Below, in pieces: positions 42,667 through 50,238 of a stretch of 64,000 nt of DNA. A program made the position numbers and the translations under genes. Source of the stretch: Mesorhizobium sp. ES1-4 (GTDB lineage: Bacteria > Pseudomonadota > Alphaproteobacteria > Rhizobiales > Rhizobiaceae); contig NZ_JAIUGV010000018.1 in NCBI RefSeq assembly GCF_020164745.1, positions 1 through 64,000 on the forward strand. The letters are read 5' to 3'. Under the pieces are notes generated by a model. That model was not told the origin of the DNA. It searched no databases and saw only the letters and a program-made list of their open reading frames with translations. The first letter of the stretch is position 1. Every line of letters starts with the position of its first letter.

Positions 42667-42711
42667 TCGTCATCCCCGGATCTGCGCGTCCGCTTCGCCC
42701 GTGGATGACGA
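42667..42711. repeat. Short palindromic repeat
   Basis: TCGTCATCC (42667-42675) and its complement GGATGACGA (42703-42711) with a 27-base loop. The same arms bound the larger element at 22071-22253, so this is likely a reduced copy of that family. It lies between DUF1428 and the convergent sulfotransferase, where it could also act as a terminator. Confidence 0.65.
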
Positions 42712-42746
42712 GGTTCGGGCGCTTCGGCCAACCGGTGACCTATGCG

Positions 42747-44381
42747 CTAACTCAACCGATCCAGCAGCGGCTTCAATCTGTCGCCGTAGCGCTTCCACAG
42801 ATCGACCGAGCCCTGGTACATCGGCTGGCGCACTTGCGCGGCGGACGCCGTTCGCACCGGCCGGTCGGTCTGGTGGAACGACAGCACTGCATCGTCCCAG
42901 GGCAGCCCGAGATAGTCGATGAGCGCCCGGCTCTGGCCTTCCTGGTCGGCGACGAAGTCCTCGTAGCGCACATCATGGACGACGCCGGGCAGCACCTTGT
43001 GCCAATGCGCCATGATGTCGGTGTAGAGATTGTGGAAGTCGGCGAGTTCGCCGAGGTCGTAACCATAGAGGTGGCTGTCCCCGCGGAAATGCACCTTGTA
43101 GATCGAAAGGCAGGTTGCCGCCGCATCGCGGGCGCAATGGATGATTCTGGCCTTCGGCATCATCATGTGGATGAAGCCGACGAGCAGGAAGTTGCCAGGC
43201 ATCTTGTCGGTCACGTGGCGCACATGCGGGTAGCGGGCATGCAGCATGTCCAGATAGGCCTGCCCCGCCTCGGCGAAATCCGCATCGTCCGCGTCGGATA
43301 CCCCCCAGGGGAAACCGCCAGGCATGTTCGCGGGAAACTGCTTGCCCACCGCCTTCTTCAGGATGCTGAGCTCGCCCGCGCCATAGACCTGAGGATGGCT
43401 GGCGATGATCTGTTCGACCAGAGTCGTGCCCGAGCGCGGCATGCCGACGACAAAGATCGGCGCGTCGTCGGCGATCGCACTCGGCCGGTGCCTTTCGAAG
43501 AAGCCGGCATCGAATACCGTCTTCATCGCCTCGAACTCGGCGCGTGTCTTCACCGGATCGTAGTCGATGCCCTTGCGGCGGATGGTATTGCCCTCGGCGA
43601 AGTAGTCGAAGGCCCTGTTGTAATCTTTCAGATCGTCGTTGGCCTTGCCGAGGCCGAACGACAGCTGCATGCGTGCCAGGCTGTCCTGCGGCGCCTTGGC
43701 GTGCTGCGCCTCCATGCCGGCCAATTCGGCGTCGCGCTCCTTCTGGCGCTTGACCTGCGTCAGCATCAGCCACGCGCGGGCCATGGCGGGCTGGATCGCC
43801 ACCGCCTGCCGGAACAGGTCGGTCGCCTCGTCCAGCTTGCCCTGCTCCATCAGCCCAACACCGAGCCCATGCAACAAATCGGCATCCTTGGGGCGGATCG
43901 CCAGCGCTTCGCGGAAGGCCGACAGCGCCTCGTCCAGGCGCCCGGCTTCCTGCAGGGTTTCGGCAAGCCCGATACGTGCGCGCACGTGGAATGGGTTGCG
44001 CTGCACCGTGCCGCGATAGATGTCCTCGGCCTCCTCGAACCGGCCGATCTGCTTCAGCGACGAGCCGAGATTGTCGCGCGCCGCGAGCTGCTCCGGCCGC
44101 AGGTCCACCGCGCCCCGGAAGAAATCGATCGCCGCCGTGACGCGGCCCAGATCCCGCATCACCGTGCCGAGATTGTTGAGGAAGTCGGCATTCGTCGGCT
44201 GCAGGCTCACCGACTGTTCCAGGAAATCCATCCCTTCTTCGCTGCGCCCGGTCTGGTGCAGCAGCAATCCCAGGAAGTGCGCCGCGGCCGCGTGTTTGGG
44301 CTGACGCGCCAGCACCTGCCGGTAGATCGCTTCGGCCTCTTGCCGGCGCCCCGCCTGATGCAGTTGCAGCGCCTGCTGCAC
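42747..44381 (-). CDS. TPR-sulfotransferase fusion protein
   Basis: A protein of at least 544 residues. Residues 1-255 are seven or so TPR repeats (RGTVQRNPFHVRARIGLAETLQEAGRLDEAL and similar). Residues 290-535 are a sulfotransferase with the 5'-phosphosulfate loop GMPRSGTTLVEQIIASHP and the 3' region CARDAAATCLSIYKVHF. It transfers sulfate from PAPS to a protein or glycan; the substrate is unknown. The GTG start at 44381 has no ribosome site. Upstream, the frame continues to give SGAAKSGAGGQPPLGLDQY but reaches no start: a GTG at 44487 with MSHQQRSEKSGG would join it if one base in a G-run (44444-44458) were absent. This suggests a frameshift or sequencing error. Confidence 0.85.
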   Translation of the reverse strand: MQQALQLHQAGRRQEAEAIYRQVLARQPKHAAAAHFLGLLLHQTGRSEEGMDFLEQSVSLQPTNADFLNNLGTVMRDLGRVTAAIDFFRGAVDLRPEQLAARDNLGSSLKQIGRFEEAEDIYRGTVQRNPFHVRARIGLAETLQEAGRLDEALSAFREALAIRPKDADLLHGLGVGLMEQGKLDEATDLFRQAVAIQPAMARAWLMLTQVKRQKERDAELAGMEAQHAKAPQDSLARMQLSFGLGKANDDLKDYNRAFDYFAEGNTIRRKGIDYDPVKTRAEFEAMKTVFDAGFFERHRPSAIADDAPIFVVGMPRSGTTLVEQIIASHPQVYGAGELSILKKAVGKQFPANMPGGFPWGVSDADDADFAEAGQAYLDMLHARYPHVRHVTDKMPGNFLLVGFIHMMMPKARIIHCARDAAATCLSIYKVHFRGDSHLYGYDLGELADFHNLYTDIMAHWHKVLPGVVHDVRYEDFVADQEGQSRALIDYLGLPWDDAVLSFHQTDRPVRTASAAQVRQPMYQGSVDLWKRYGDRLKPLLDRLS

Positions 44382-44639
44382 ATACTGGTCGAGGCCCAGC
44401 GGCGGCTGGCCTCCCGCGCCAGATTTGGCCGCGCCAGATTTGGCCCCCGCACCCGCCGCTCTTCTCTGATCTCTGTTGATGGGACACCTGCCGTGTTTAC
44501 GCGCCTGCGGGACCTAAGCCATGCCGGGGAGAGATTCAAGGGTGCGCTCGGCGCCCCAACAGCCGACGCCGCTGCAAAGTGCGCAACCACAACCCAATCG
44601 CGGCGTTAGCCTGCACAGCCGCACGCAGGAGTTCACGCA

Positions 44640-45257
44640 ATGCCCCTCACCGCCTTCGCCATGAATTGCTCGCTCAAAGCCTCGGACGACAAGGAGAAAT
44701 CCTCGACCGACAAGATCATCGCCGATCTCTTCGCAGCGCTCAAGACGCATGGCGTAAAAGGCGAGGTTGTGCGTGCCCTCGATCACGACATCAAGCCCGG
44801 CGTGCTCTCCGACATGGGCGAGGGCGACGACTGGCCAGGCCTGCGCGAAAAGATCCTCGCCGCCGACATCTTCATCCTCGGCCTGCCGATCTGGCTGGGC
44901 CAGCCGTCGAGCGTCGCCAAGCGCGTCATGGAGCGCATGGACGCCTTTCTGGGGGAAGCCGACGACAAGGGCCGCATGCCGGCCGCCGGCAAGGTGGCGC
45001 TGGTGGCGATCGTCGGCAACGAGGACGGCGCGCATCACTGCCACGCGGAATGCTTCCAGGCGCTGAACGACGTTGGTTTCACCATCCCCGCCAATGGCGG
45101 CGTCTACTGGGTCGGCGAAGCCATGGGCAACGTCAATTACGTCGACCTGCCGAAAACCCCCGACAAGGTCGCCGAAGTCATCGAAATGGCGGCTTCAAAC
45201 GCCGCCCATCTGGCCGGGCTGCTCAGCGGCAAACCGTATGTCGGCGTGGACAAATAG
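44640..45257 (+). CDS. Flavodoxin-like NAD(P)H-dependent oxidoreductase
   Basis: A 205-residue flavodoxin-fold protein. The FMN-phosphate loop is FAMNCSLKASDDKEKSSTDK, the second flavin region is LGLPIWLGQPSSVAKRVMERMD, and the later NEDGAHHCHAECFQAL and PANGGVYWVGEAMG resemble members of the NADPH-dependent FMN reductase/flavodoxin family. It probably reduces quinones or FMN with NAD(P)H. CAGGAGT precedes the ATG. It is divergent from the TPR-sulfotransferase and converges with the Kazal lipoprotein; no regulator is near. Confidence 0.88.
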   Translation: MPLTAFAMNCSLKASDDKEKSSTDKIIADLFAALKTHGVKGEVVRALDHDIKPGVLSDMGEGDDWPGLREKILAADIFILGLPIWLGQPSSVAKRVMERMDAFLGEADDKGRMPAAGKVALVAIVGNEDGAHHCHAECFQALNDVGFTIPANGGVYWVGEAMGNVNYVDLPKTPDKVAEVIEMAASNAAHLAGLLSGKPYVGVDK

Positions 45258-45304
45258 CCTGGGCTCCCCTTCGCCGCTTGTGGGATAAGGTAAAGCCCAA
45301 CGTC

Positions 45305-45712
45305 TCAGCACGGCCCGTCGCCGACGATGCGGTAGTCCGAGGCACGGGCCTCGCAGGCATTGGGGAAGGTGCGCACCTCGCCATGCCGGCGGCCACACAC
45401 CGGCGCGTATTCGCGGGTGCAAAAGGTCTGCCCGCCACCACCACCGCCGCCACCATCGCGGCAGGGACCGTCGCGCACGATGCGGTAATCCGCCCGGTCG
45501 GCCAGACAGGCATTGGCGAACGTCTGGCGGTCACCGCCGCGCCGGGCACATACCGGCTCATACTGCTTGGTGCAGAATTGCGGTTCAGGGCGCGGCGGAC
45601 GCGGGCGCGGCCCCGGCCCGTCATCGACGACGACCGTACAGGCGGCAAGAATTGCCGACAGGAACAGAACGGTAAAACCTTGCCGTGAAAAGATTGCCGC
45701 AAGAAACCTCAT
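45305..45712 (-). CDS. Lipoprotein with two Kazal-type protease-inhibitor domains
   Basis: A 135-residue lipoprotein: signal peptide with lipobox LAAC (residue 25) and then a Pro/Arg-rich segment. Two domains follow with the cysteine order of Kazal inhibitors: CTKQYEPVCARRGGDRQTFANAC and CTREYAPVCGRRHGEVRTFPNAC, each ending in DYRIV-DGPC, linked by nine glycines. Kazal domains inhibit serine proteases by presenting a reactive loop just after the second cysteine. The P1 positions differ between the two copies. Attached to the envelope, it may protect against host or competitor proteases; that is inference. Confidence 0.88.
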   Translation of the reverse strand: MRFLAAIFSRQGFTVLFLSAILAACTVVVDDGPGPRPRPPRPEPQFCTKQYEPVCARRGGDRQTFANACLADRADYRIVRDGPCRDGGGGGGGGQTFCTREYAPVCGRRHGEVRTFPNACEARASDYRIVGDGPC

Positions 45713-46095
45713 GATCGTCTCTCCTCGATCCCCGTCCCGGTGCGTACCGGCCAAGACTGCCTGGCGGTTCGCTGATAATGATATCGATCAAAACAGGATT
45801 TAAATCAGTCGCCTACGGCATGATCCTCATCATTCCACCGATAATTTCAACCCATTCGAGGCCTCTGTCGGGAATGACATCGGGATCAGCCCGGGGCCCC
45901 GTCCCGCGCCGCCGGCAATCTCGGCCACTGGCCCATGCATGACCGGGGCTGTGGGCCGATGACCCGCCCAGCCACGAAGCCTATCTGCGGCCGGTCGAGG
46001 CTTTGATCGGTCGATTTTTGCGTCGGGACGCGCCCATGGCGGCGTCCCGCGGCGCTATCTTGCAACCTTCACGTTTCCGTGCGATAAATTCTGTG
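45713..46095. other. Intergenic region upstream of the cold-shock genes
   Basis: About 380 bases with no supported gene. The part around 45778-45830 is AT-rich and precedes a GC-rich stretch. This is likely promoter territory for the Kazal gene on the minus strand and, further right, for the first cold-shock gene. Confidence 0.45.
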
Positions 46096-46120
46096 TTCGG
46101 GCATTTGCGACCCGGAGAGC
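46096..46120 (+). promoter_or_regulatory. Shared leader hairpin, first cold-shock gene
   Basis: TTCGGGCATTTGCGACCCGGA can pair CGGG with CCCG around a loop containing CATTTGC. A GATAAATT -10-like box lies 11 bases before it. The same box and hairpin occur before the second cold-shock gene at 46876-46896, with ACAAATT and TCGGGC/GCCCGA. Here the hairpin is 180 bases from the start codon. Confidence 0.6.
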
Positions 46121-46295
46121 GGAACGTTTTGGACGACCTTTCCCCGATACTGTGAATCTCTGACGGCCCCGTTTTTCGGCGGGGGGTTTGACCATGCGCC
46201 AATGCATGACTGCCGAAAGCAACCACCAGGAACTGCCCTCGACGCCAGGTGGCGGGCAGGACCAGCAAGACTGAACGGGTGAAGGAGTTTCCCCA

Positions 46296-46508
46296 ATGGC
46301 CCAGACCGGCACCGTTAAATTCTTCAATGCGACCAAAGGCTTCGGTTTCATCACGCCCGACGGCGGCGCCAAGGACGTGTTCGTCCATATTTCAGCGATC
46401 GAGGCCTCGGGCCTGCGCACGCTGGTCGACGGCCAGAAGGTCACCTTCGACGTCGAGCCGGACCGCATGGGCAAAGGCCCGAAGGCGGTGAACCTGCGCG
46501 CGGCCTGA
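46296..46508 (+). CDS. Cold-shock protein, CspA family
   Basis: A 70-residue single-strand nucleic-acid binding protein: MAQTGTVKFFNATKGFGFITPD with RNP1 KGFGFITP, RNP2 VFVHISA, and the usual end GPKAVNLRAA. CspA-type proteins act as RNA chaperones that melt structures at low temperature. The ribosome site GAAGGAG precedes the ATG, and AAGGAGTTTCCC is shared with the second copy at 46930. Long leader with a hairpin shared by the second copy suggests post-transcriptional control. Intrinsic terminator follows at 46591. Confidence 0.96.
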   Translation: MAQTGTVKFFNATKGFGFITPDGGAKDVFVHISAIEASGLRTLVDGQKVTFDVEPDRMGKGPKAVNLRAA

Positions 46509-46590
46509 GCGATCGGCACGCCGCACGTCCCAGGCGGACGGGCGAACAAACAGCTTGACCAGCACCTGGGCAGGCAGACGGATTTTTGAA

Positions 46591-46619
46591 AGGCGCGGCG
46601 GTTTTCGTCGCGCCTTTTT
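46591..46619 (+). terminator. Intrinsic terminator of the first cold-shock gene
   Basis: GGCGCGGCG pairs with CGTCGCGCC (one mismatch) around GTTTT, followed by CTTTTT. It lies 83 bases after the stop codon. Confidence 0.8.
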
Positions 46620-46642
46620 CATCTCCGCGGCGCAGCATAAAC

Positions 46643-46767
46643 GCATGTCGCCCAAGAGTTGGTCCCGGTCCGGGCCAATGACGCGCGTCATGACAAGCAC
46701 TTAAAGTGCGACGCGCTTTAATGCATGTCGCCAGAAGTGACCCCGGTGATGGGAGAATGACATGCAT
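46643..46767. repeat. Two direct copies of a small palindromic repeat
   Basis: Copies at 46643-46694 and 46721-46767, both starting GCATGTCGCC. The second has exact nine-base arms ATGCATGTC and GACATGCAT. A third palindrome with arms CGTGTCG and CGACACG (46786-46812) follows. These are REP-like elements typical of rhizobial intergenic DNA; they fill most of the interval between the two cold-shock genes (46509-46929). Confidence 0.7.
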
Positions 46768-46875
46768 CAAGACAAAGACCGAAAGCGTGTCGCATGAATC
46801 CGTTTCGACACGACGCCCTTTAAGTGCCCGCAAACTTTCACTTGCCGATAGCGCTAAAATAAAGGACAAATTTCC

Positions 46876-46896
46876 GCTCGGGCATTTGCCGGCCCG
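46876..46896 (+). promoter_or_regulatory. Shared leader hairpin, second cold-shock gene
   Basis: CTCGGGCATTTGCCGGCCCGA pairs TCGGGC with GCCCGA exactly, loop ATTTGCCG. Directly homologous to the element at 46096-46120, including a GGACAAATT box upstream. Only 34 bases from the start codon here. Confidence 0.65.
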
Positions 46897-46929
46897 AGAC
46901 TGGAGTTTATGGGATCAAAGGAGTTTCCC

Positions 46930-47142
46930 ATGCCGCAGACCGGCACCGTCAAATTCTTCAACCATGCCAAGGGCTTCGGCTTCATCACACCGGATGATGG
47001 CGCGAAGGATGTCTTCGTGCATATTTCGGCCGTGCAGGCGTCGGGTCTTCCCGGTCTCGAAGATGGGCAGAAAGTGACATTCGACACCGAGCCCGACAAG
47101 CGCGGCAAGGGACCCAAGGCCGTCAACCTGTCAGTCGGCTGA
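46930..47142 (+). CDS. Cold-shock protein, CspA family
   Basis: A 70-residue paralogue of the first cold-shock gene: MPQTGTVKFFNHAKGFGFITPD, RNP2 VFVHISA and the end GPKAVNLSVG. Most residues are identical. The start is ATG 46930, where AAAGGAGTTTCCC lies upstream; an upstream ATG at 46909 is disregarded. The pair is a local duplication separated by REP-like repeats, and the leader hairpin was kept. Such tandem cold-shock genes may have different temperature or growth-phase responses; this is not shown by the sequence. Confidence 0.96.
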   Translation: MPQTGTVKFFNHAKGFGFITPDDGAKDVFVHISAVQASGLPGLEDGQKVTFDTEPDKRGKGPKAVNLSVG

Positions 47143-47311
47143 GCCGGGCGCCATGTCCGCGCCCCGAGGTGCGGGTGTTGATGCCGTGAAACAAGGGCGT
47201 GGGGTCAAATTTTCGTTCAGCCCCCGTTCAGCCACGGTCGCATATTAGTCATTCGTAAAGCCGGACCGCATCCCCTGCGAAACCGCATGGCCCGGCACGA
47301 AGGAGACCAAG

Positions 47312-47746
47312 ATGAACCGCATTTTCAAGACAGCCGTGCTGTCCGCCGCCGTGGTCGCCACCACGCTGGGGACCTTTTCGGCGGCCAACGCCGATGACTG
47401 GCGCCGTTGGCACCATCACAGCCATGGCCATGGCGATGCCATTGCCGCGGGCGTACTCGGCCTCGCCGCCGGCGCGCTGATCGGTGGCGCATTGGCCAAT
47501 GACCAGCCGCCACCCGATTCCAACCGCTATTACGATGACGGCTATTACGACAGTTACGTGCGGGTGCGCCCAGCCCCGGTCCACCGCTACTATGCGGAAC
47601 CGCAGGTGGTCTATGCCAACCGTTATGCCGAACCGTGGACGCGCGGCTGGTACGAGTATTGCTCGGACCGCTACCGCACCTTCAATGCCCGCACCGGCAC
47701 CTTCACCGGCAGTGACGGCGAACAGCATTTCTGCACCGCCAACTGA
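47312..47746 (+). CDS. BA14K-family exported protein
   Basis: A 144-residue secreted or periplasmic protein. Residues 1-27 are the signal peptide (cleavage after ANA). A His-rich stretch (WRRWHHHSHGHGD) and a Gly/Ala-rich hydrophobic stretch (AIAAGVLGLAAGALIGGALA) follow, then a Tyr-rich region and the BA14K domain (WTRGWYEYCSDRYRTFNARTG and ending in GEQHFC), which has two cysteines. BA14K was first described in Brucella as an immunoreactive lectin-like protein. AAGGAG precedes the ATG. A bidirectional terminator follows. Confidence 0.92.
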   Translation: MNRIFKTAVLSAAVVATTLGTFSAANADDWRRWHHHSHGHGDAIAAGVLGLAAGALIGGALANDQPPPDSNRYYDDGYYDSYVRVRPAPVHRYYAEPQVVYANRYAEPWTRGWYEYCSDRYRTFNARTGTFTGSDGEQHFCTAN

Positions 47747-47764
47747 GGCTTCCCTGCCCCAAAC

Positions 47765-47798
47765 AAAAAAGCGCTGCCCGCAAGGCCGGCGCTTTTTT
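47765..47798. terminator. Bidirectional intrinsic terminator
   Basis: AAAAAAGCGC and GCGCTTTTTT (47765-47774 and 47789-47798) form a perfect ten-pair stem with A-run and T-run at the ends, so it can stop both the BA14K transcript and the convergent metallo-hydrolase transcript. Confidence 0.9.
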
Positions 47799-47845
47799 GT
47801 TGTCAGCGTGTTGGGCTTTCGAACGCCGGAGCGGCCCATCCACTT

Positions 47846-48484
47846 TCAGGTCAAAAACGGATTGGTCCGACGTTCCTCGCCAAAGCGGCCGCCCGGACCG
47901 TGGCCGCAAATGAAGCCGACGTCGTCGCCGAGCGGCAACAGCTTGTCCTTGATCGAGGCGATGAGTGCCGCATGGTCGCCGCCCGGCAGGTCGGTGCGGC
48001 CGACCGAGCCGCGAAACAAAACGTCGCCGACATGGGCGAATTTGGCGGCGCGGTTGTAGTAGACGACATGGCCCGGCGCGTGGCCGGGGCAATGCAGCAC
48101 CTCGAACACATGGCTGCCAAATGACACCGTCTCGCCTTCGGTGAGGAACCGGTCGGGCACGCAATTGCGCACACCGTCGATGCCGTAGCGCTTCCCCTGG
48201 TTTTCCAGATTGTCGAGCAGCATCTTGTCGGCCTCGTGCGGACCGATGATCTCGATGCCGAGTGCTTCCTTCAGTTCCATGGCGCCGCCGGCATGGTCGA
48301 TATGGCCATGCGTGATCCAGATTGCGTCGGCCGTGATCGCATTGTCCTTCAACACCGCCAGCACCTTGTCTATGTCGCCGCCAGGATCGACCACAACGCC
48401 GTGCTTGTCGTCCATGTCGAACAGGATGGTGCAGTTCTGCTGGAACGGCGTGACCGGCACGATGCCGGCATTGAGCTGACCCAT
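47846..48484 (-). CDS. MBL-fold metallo-hydrolase (glyoxalase II-like)
   Basis: A 212-residue zinc hydrolase. The hallmark THGHIDHAGG is at about residues 58-67; later ligands are in HCPGHAPGHVV, GDVLFRGSVGRTDLPGG and CGHGPGG. This subgroup (YcbL-like) hydrolyses thioesters or S-lactoylglutathione-like substrates; the actual substrate is unknown. There is no signal peptide, so it is cytoplasmic. The convergent BA14K gene shares the terminator at 47765-47798. The ribosome site is GGACG-like and weak. Confidence 0.93.
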   Translation of the reverse strand: MGQLNAGIVPVTPFQQNCTILFDMDDKHGVVVDPGGDIDKVLAVLKDNAITADAIWITHGHIDHAGGAMELKEALGIEIIGPHEADKMLLDNLENQGKRYGIDGVRNCVPDRFLTEGETVSFGSHVFEVLHCPGHAPGHVVYYNRAAKFAHVGDVLFRGSVGRTDLPGGDHAALIASIKDKLLPLGDDVGFICGHGPGGRFGEERRTNPFLT

Positions 48485-48564
48485 GATCGTCCTTTCGCTG
48501 TGTCAGCGGTGATGTAGAGGCGTGGGTCCAGGGCGTCCAGCCCCGCAAGGACGAACGCTCCGTC

Positions 48565-48599
48565 GCTGGAAAAGAAATGGGCGGCCGAAGCCGCCCATT
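48565..48599 (-). terminator. Intrinsic terminator of the small Gly/Ala-rich gene
   Basis: Perfect ten-pair stem AATGGGCGGC-CGAA-GCCGCCCATT (48576-48599), followed on the minus strand by TCTTTTCC. It lies 22 bases after the stop codon of the gene at 48622. Confidence 0.85.
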
Positions 48600-48621
48600 C
48601 TGCCAGCCCGACTTGGCAGGC

Positions 48622-48939
48622 TTACTTCTTCATGGCGCCCATGACCGCGCCGAGAATGCCGGTCAGGATCGCGCCACCGCCGGCGCCACCGACGATGTTG
48701 TTCAGGTTGAGCGCGCTGCCGAGACCGCTCGTCGCCGCCGCGGCTGCGTCAGGAGTGATCGCGCCGCCGCCGAGCAGGCTGCCCAGGATCGCCGCGCCGC
48801 CGACACCACCGATGGCTCCGCCCAGGATTTTGGGAAGCTGCCCCATCGCCGCGGTCTTCAGCGCCGCACCGACCGCCTGACCTCCGATGATGCCTGCAAT
48901 CACCTGTACGATGATCGGAAGAAGCGTGTTCATGTCCAT
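48622..48939 (-). CDS. Small Gly/Ala-rich hypothetical protein
   Basis: A 105-residue protein with a high content of glycine, alanine and leucine: LLPIIVQVIAGIIGGQAVGAALKT, then LGGAIGGVGGAAILGSLLGGG, and NNIVGGAGGGAILTGILGAVMGAMKK. The pattern suggests glycine-zipper helices that insert into or span membranes; no signal peptide. GGAGGG precedes ATG 48939 and a second ATG two codons later could also be used. No family is recognised. Terminator directly follows. It lies between ilvE and the metallo-hydrolase on the same strand, as a separate transcript. Confidence 0.75.
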   Translation of the reverse strand: MDMNTLLPIIVQVIAGIIGGQAVGAALKTAAMGQLPKILGGAIGGVGGAAILGSLLGGGAITPDAAAAATSGLGSALNLNNIVGGAGGGAILTGILGAVMGAMKK

Positions 48940-49030
48940 ATGATTAGTCCCTCCATAGCTGCCAGCCTCCCGGGCCGACGCCATCATGAGACGCCGAATT
49001 GGATGAAAGTCAAATGCACAAAAGCTGAAA

Positions 49031-49058
49031 TAAAAAGGGCGGCCCGAAAACCGCCCTT
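49031..49058 (-). terminator. Intrinsic terminator of ilvE
   Basis: AAGGGCGG and CCGCCCTT (49035-49058) pair across an eight-base loop and, on the minus strand, are followed by TTTATTTC. It starts 27 bases after the ilvE stop codon. Confidence 0.88.
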
Positions 49059-49084
49059 GCTTGCGCGAAAAGCTGTGACTTTCG

Positions 49085-49978
49085 CTATTCTGCGGCGATC
49101 GCATGCTTGGGTTGAACGGCCAAAGAATAGTCGTTCATGAGATTCTTGGCGATTTCGCCGACTTCGAATCGGTAGGGGCCGATCTCCGAAACCGGGGTTA
49201 CTTCCGCCGCGGTTCCGGTCAGGAAGCACTGTTCGAACCCTTCCAGTTCTTCCGGCATGATGACACGTTCGATGACTTCCAGGCCACGGTCCCTGGCCAG
49301 GCCAATGACCGTGCGGCGGGTGATGCCGTCGAGGAAGCAGTCGGGCGTGGGCGTATGGATCTTGCCGTCCTTGACGAAGAAGATGTTGGCGCCGGTCGCT
49401 TCCGCGACCTGGCCCCGCCAGTCGAGCATCATGGCATCGGCGTAGCCCTTGGCCTCTGCTGCATGCTTGGACATGGTGCAGATCATGTAGAGGCCAGCGG
49501 CCTTCGACCGCGACGGCGCCGTGCGCGGGTCGGGCCGGCGCCATTCCGCCACATCGAGACGGATGCCCTTCAGCTTCTGCGCCGGGTCGAAATAGCTCGG
49601 CCATTGCCAGATAGCGATGGCGACATTGATGCGGTTGTTTTGCGCCGAGACGCCCATCTGCTCGCTGCCGCGCCAGGCGATCGGCCTGACATAGGCGTCC
49701 TGGAAACCCTGCTTCTTCAGAAGTGTGGTCGAGGCGTCGTTGAGCTCGGCCACCGAATAGGGAATCTTGAACCCGAGCAGGCGCGCCGATTCATGCAGCC
49801 GCTCGGTATGCTCGTTGAGCTTGAAGATTGCGCCGCCATAGGCGCGCTCACCCTCGAAGACCGCGCTGGCGTAGTGCAGGCCGTGGGTCAGCACGTGAAT
49901 CTTGGCGTCTCCCCACGGGACGAACTCGCCATTCATCCAGATGAAGCCGCCCAGTTGATCGAAGGGAACGGATGCCAT
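49085..49978 (-). CDS. ilvE: Branched-chain amino acid aminotransferase
   Basis: A fold-type IV PLP aminotransferase of 297 residues that converts branched-chain 2-keto acids to leucine, isoleucine and valine. Motifs: FIWMNGEFVPWGDAKIHVLTHGLHYASAVFEG, the PLP lysine K159 in RSKAAGLYM, WRGQVAEATGANIFFVKDG, and the binding loop GITRRTVIGLARDRG. Length and start (GGGAGG upstream) fit the family. It is divergent from a MarR regulator; the 260-base intergenic region contains a perfect inverted repeat that could control both. Terminator immediately downstream. Confidence 0.95.
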   Translation of the reverse strand: MASVPFDQLGGFIWMNGEFVPWGDAKIHVLTHGLHYASAVFEGERAYGGAIFKLNEHTERLHESARLLGFKIPYSVAELNDASTTLLKKQGFQDAYVRPIAWRGSEQMGVSAQNNRINVAIAIWQWPSYFDPAQKLKGIRLDVAEWRRPDPRTAPSRSKAAGLYMICTMSKHAAEAKGYADAMMLDWRGQVAEATGANIFFVKDGKIHTPTPDCFLDGITRRTVIGLARDRGLEVIERVIMPEELEGFEQCFLTGTAAEVTPVSEIGPYRFEVGEIAKNLMNDYSLAVQPKHAIAAE

Positions 49979-50196
49979 GGTAACCTCCCGCGGACCTCGG
50001 CCCGCATATCTCGGTATCGTTGCGTGTTCTTTTTGGCCGGGCCATGTGATTGGAGACGCCGGCCGGTGGCTCGAAGCGTAGGCGGATAATCGCGCCCTGG
50101 CAAACTCAGGAAGTTCCGGAAAAACCGACCTGCCTTGCCTTTTCGTTCGCAATCCGCCCAAAAGCTTGTCAAAAATTACCATTGCAGGGAAATTAC

Positions 50197-50211
50197 GTCA
50201 ATAGTACTGAC
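50197..50211. promoter_or_regulatory. Candidate MarR operator
   Basis: GTCA-ATAGTAC-TGAC is a perfect four-base inverted repeat with a seven-base centre (GTAC-like inside), 27 bases upstream of the MarR start and in the ilvE-marR intergenic region. A CATAATAT -10-like box overlaps its right end. MarR regulators commonly bind such palindromes and repress their own promoter. Confidence 0.55.
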
Positions 50212-50238
50212 ATAATATCCCGTTCCCATGGAGAAATG

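Noticed and set aside
42705..44609. 634-codon plus-strand frame opposite the sulfotransferase
   Set aside because: Antisense shadow of the TPR-sulfotransferase; no family, no ribosome site.
44640..45257. Calling the flavodoxin-like protein a specific WrbA or ArsH
   Set aside because: Motifs fit the superfamily but not one named subfamily.
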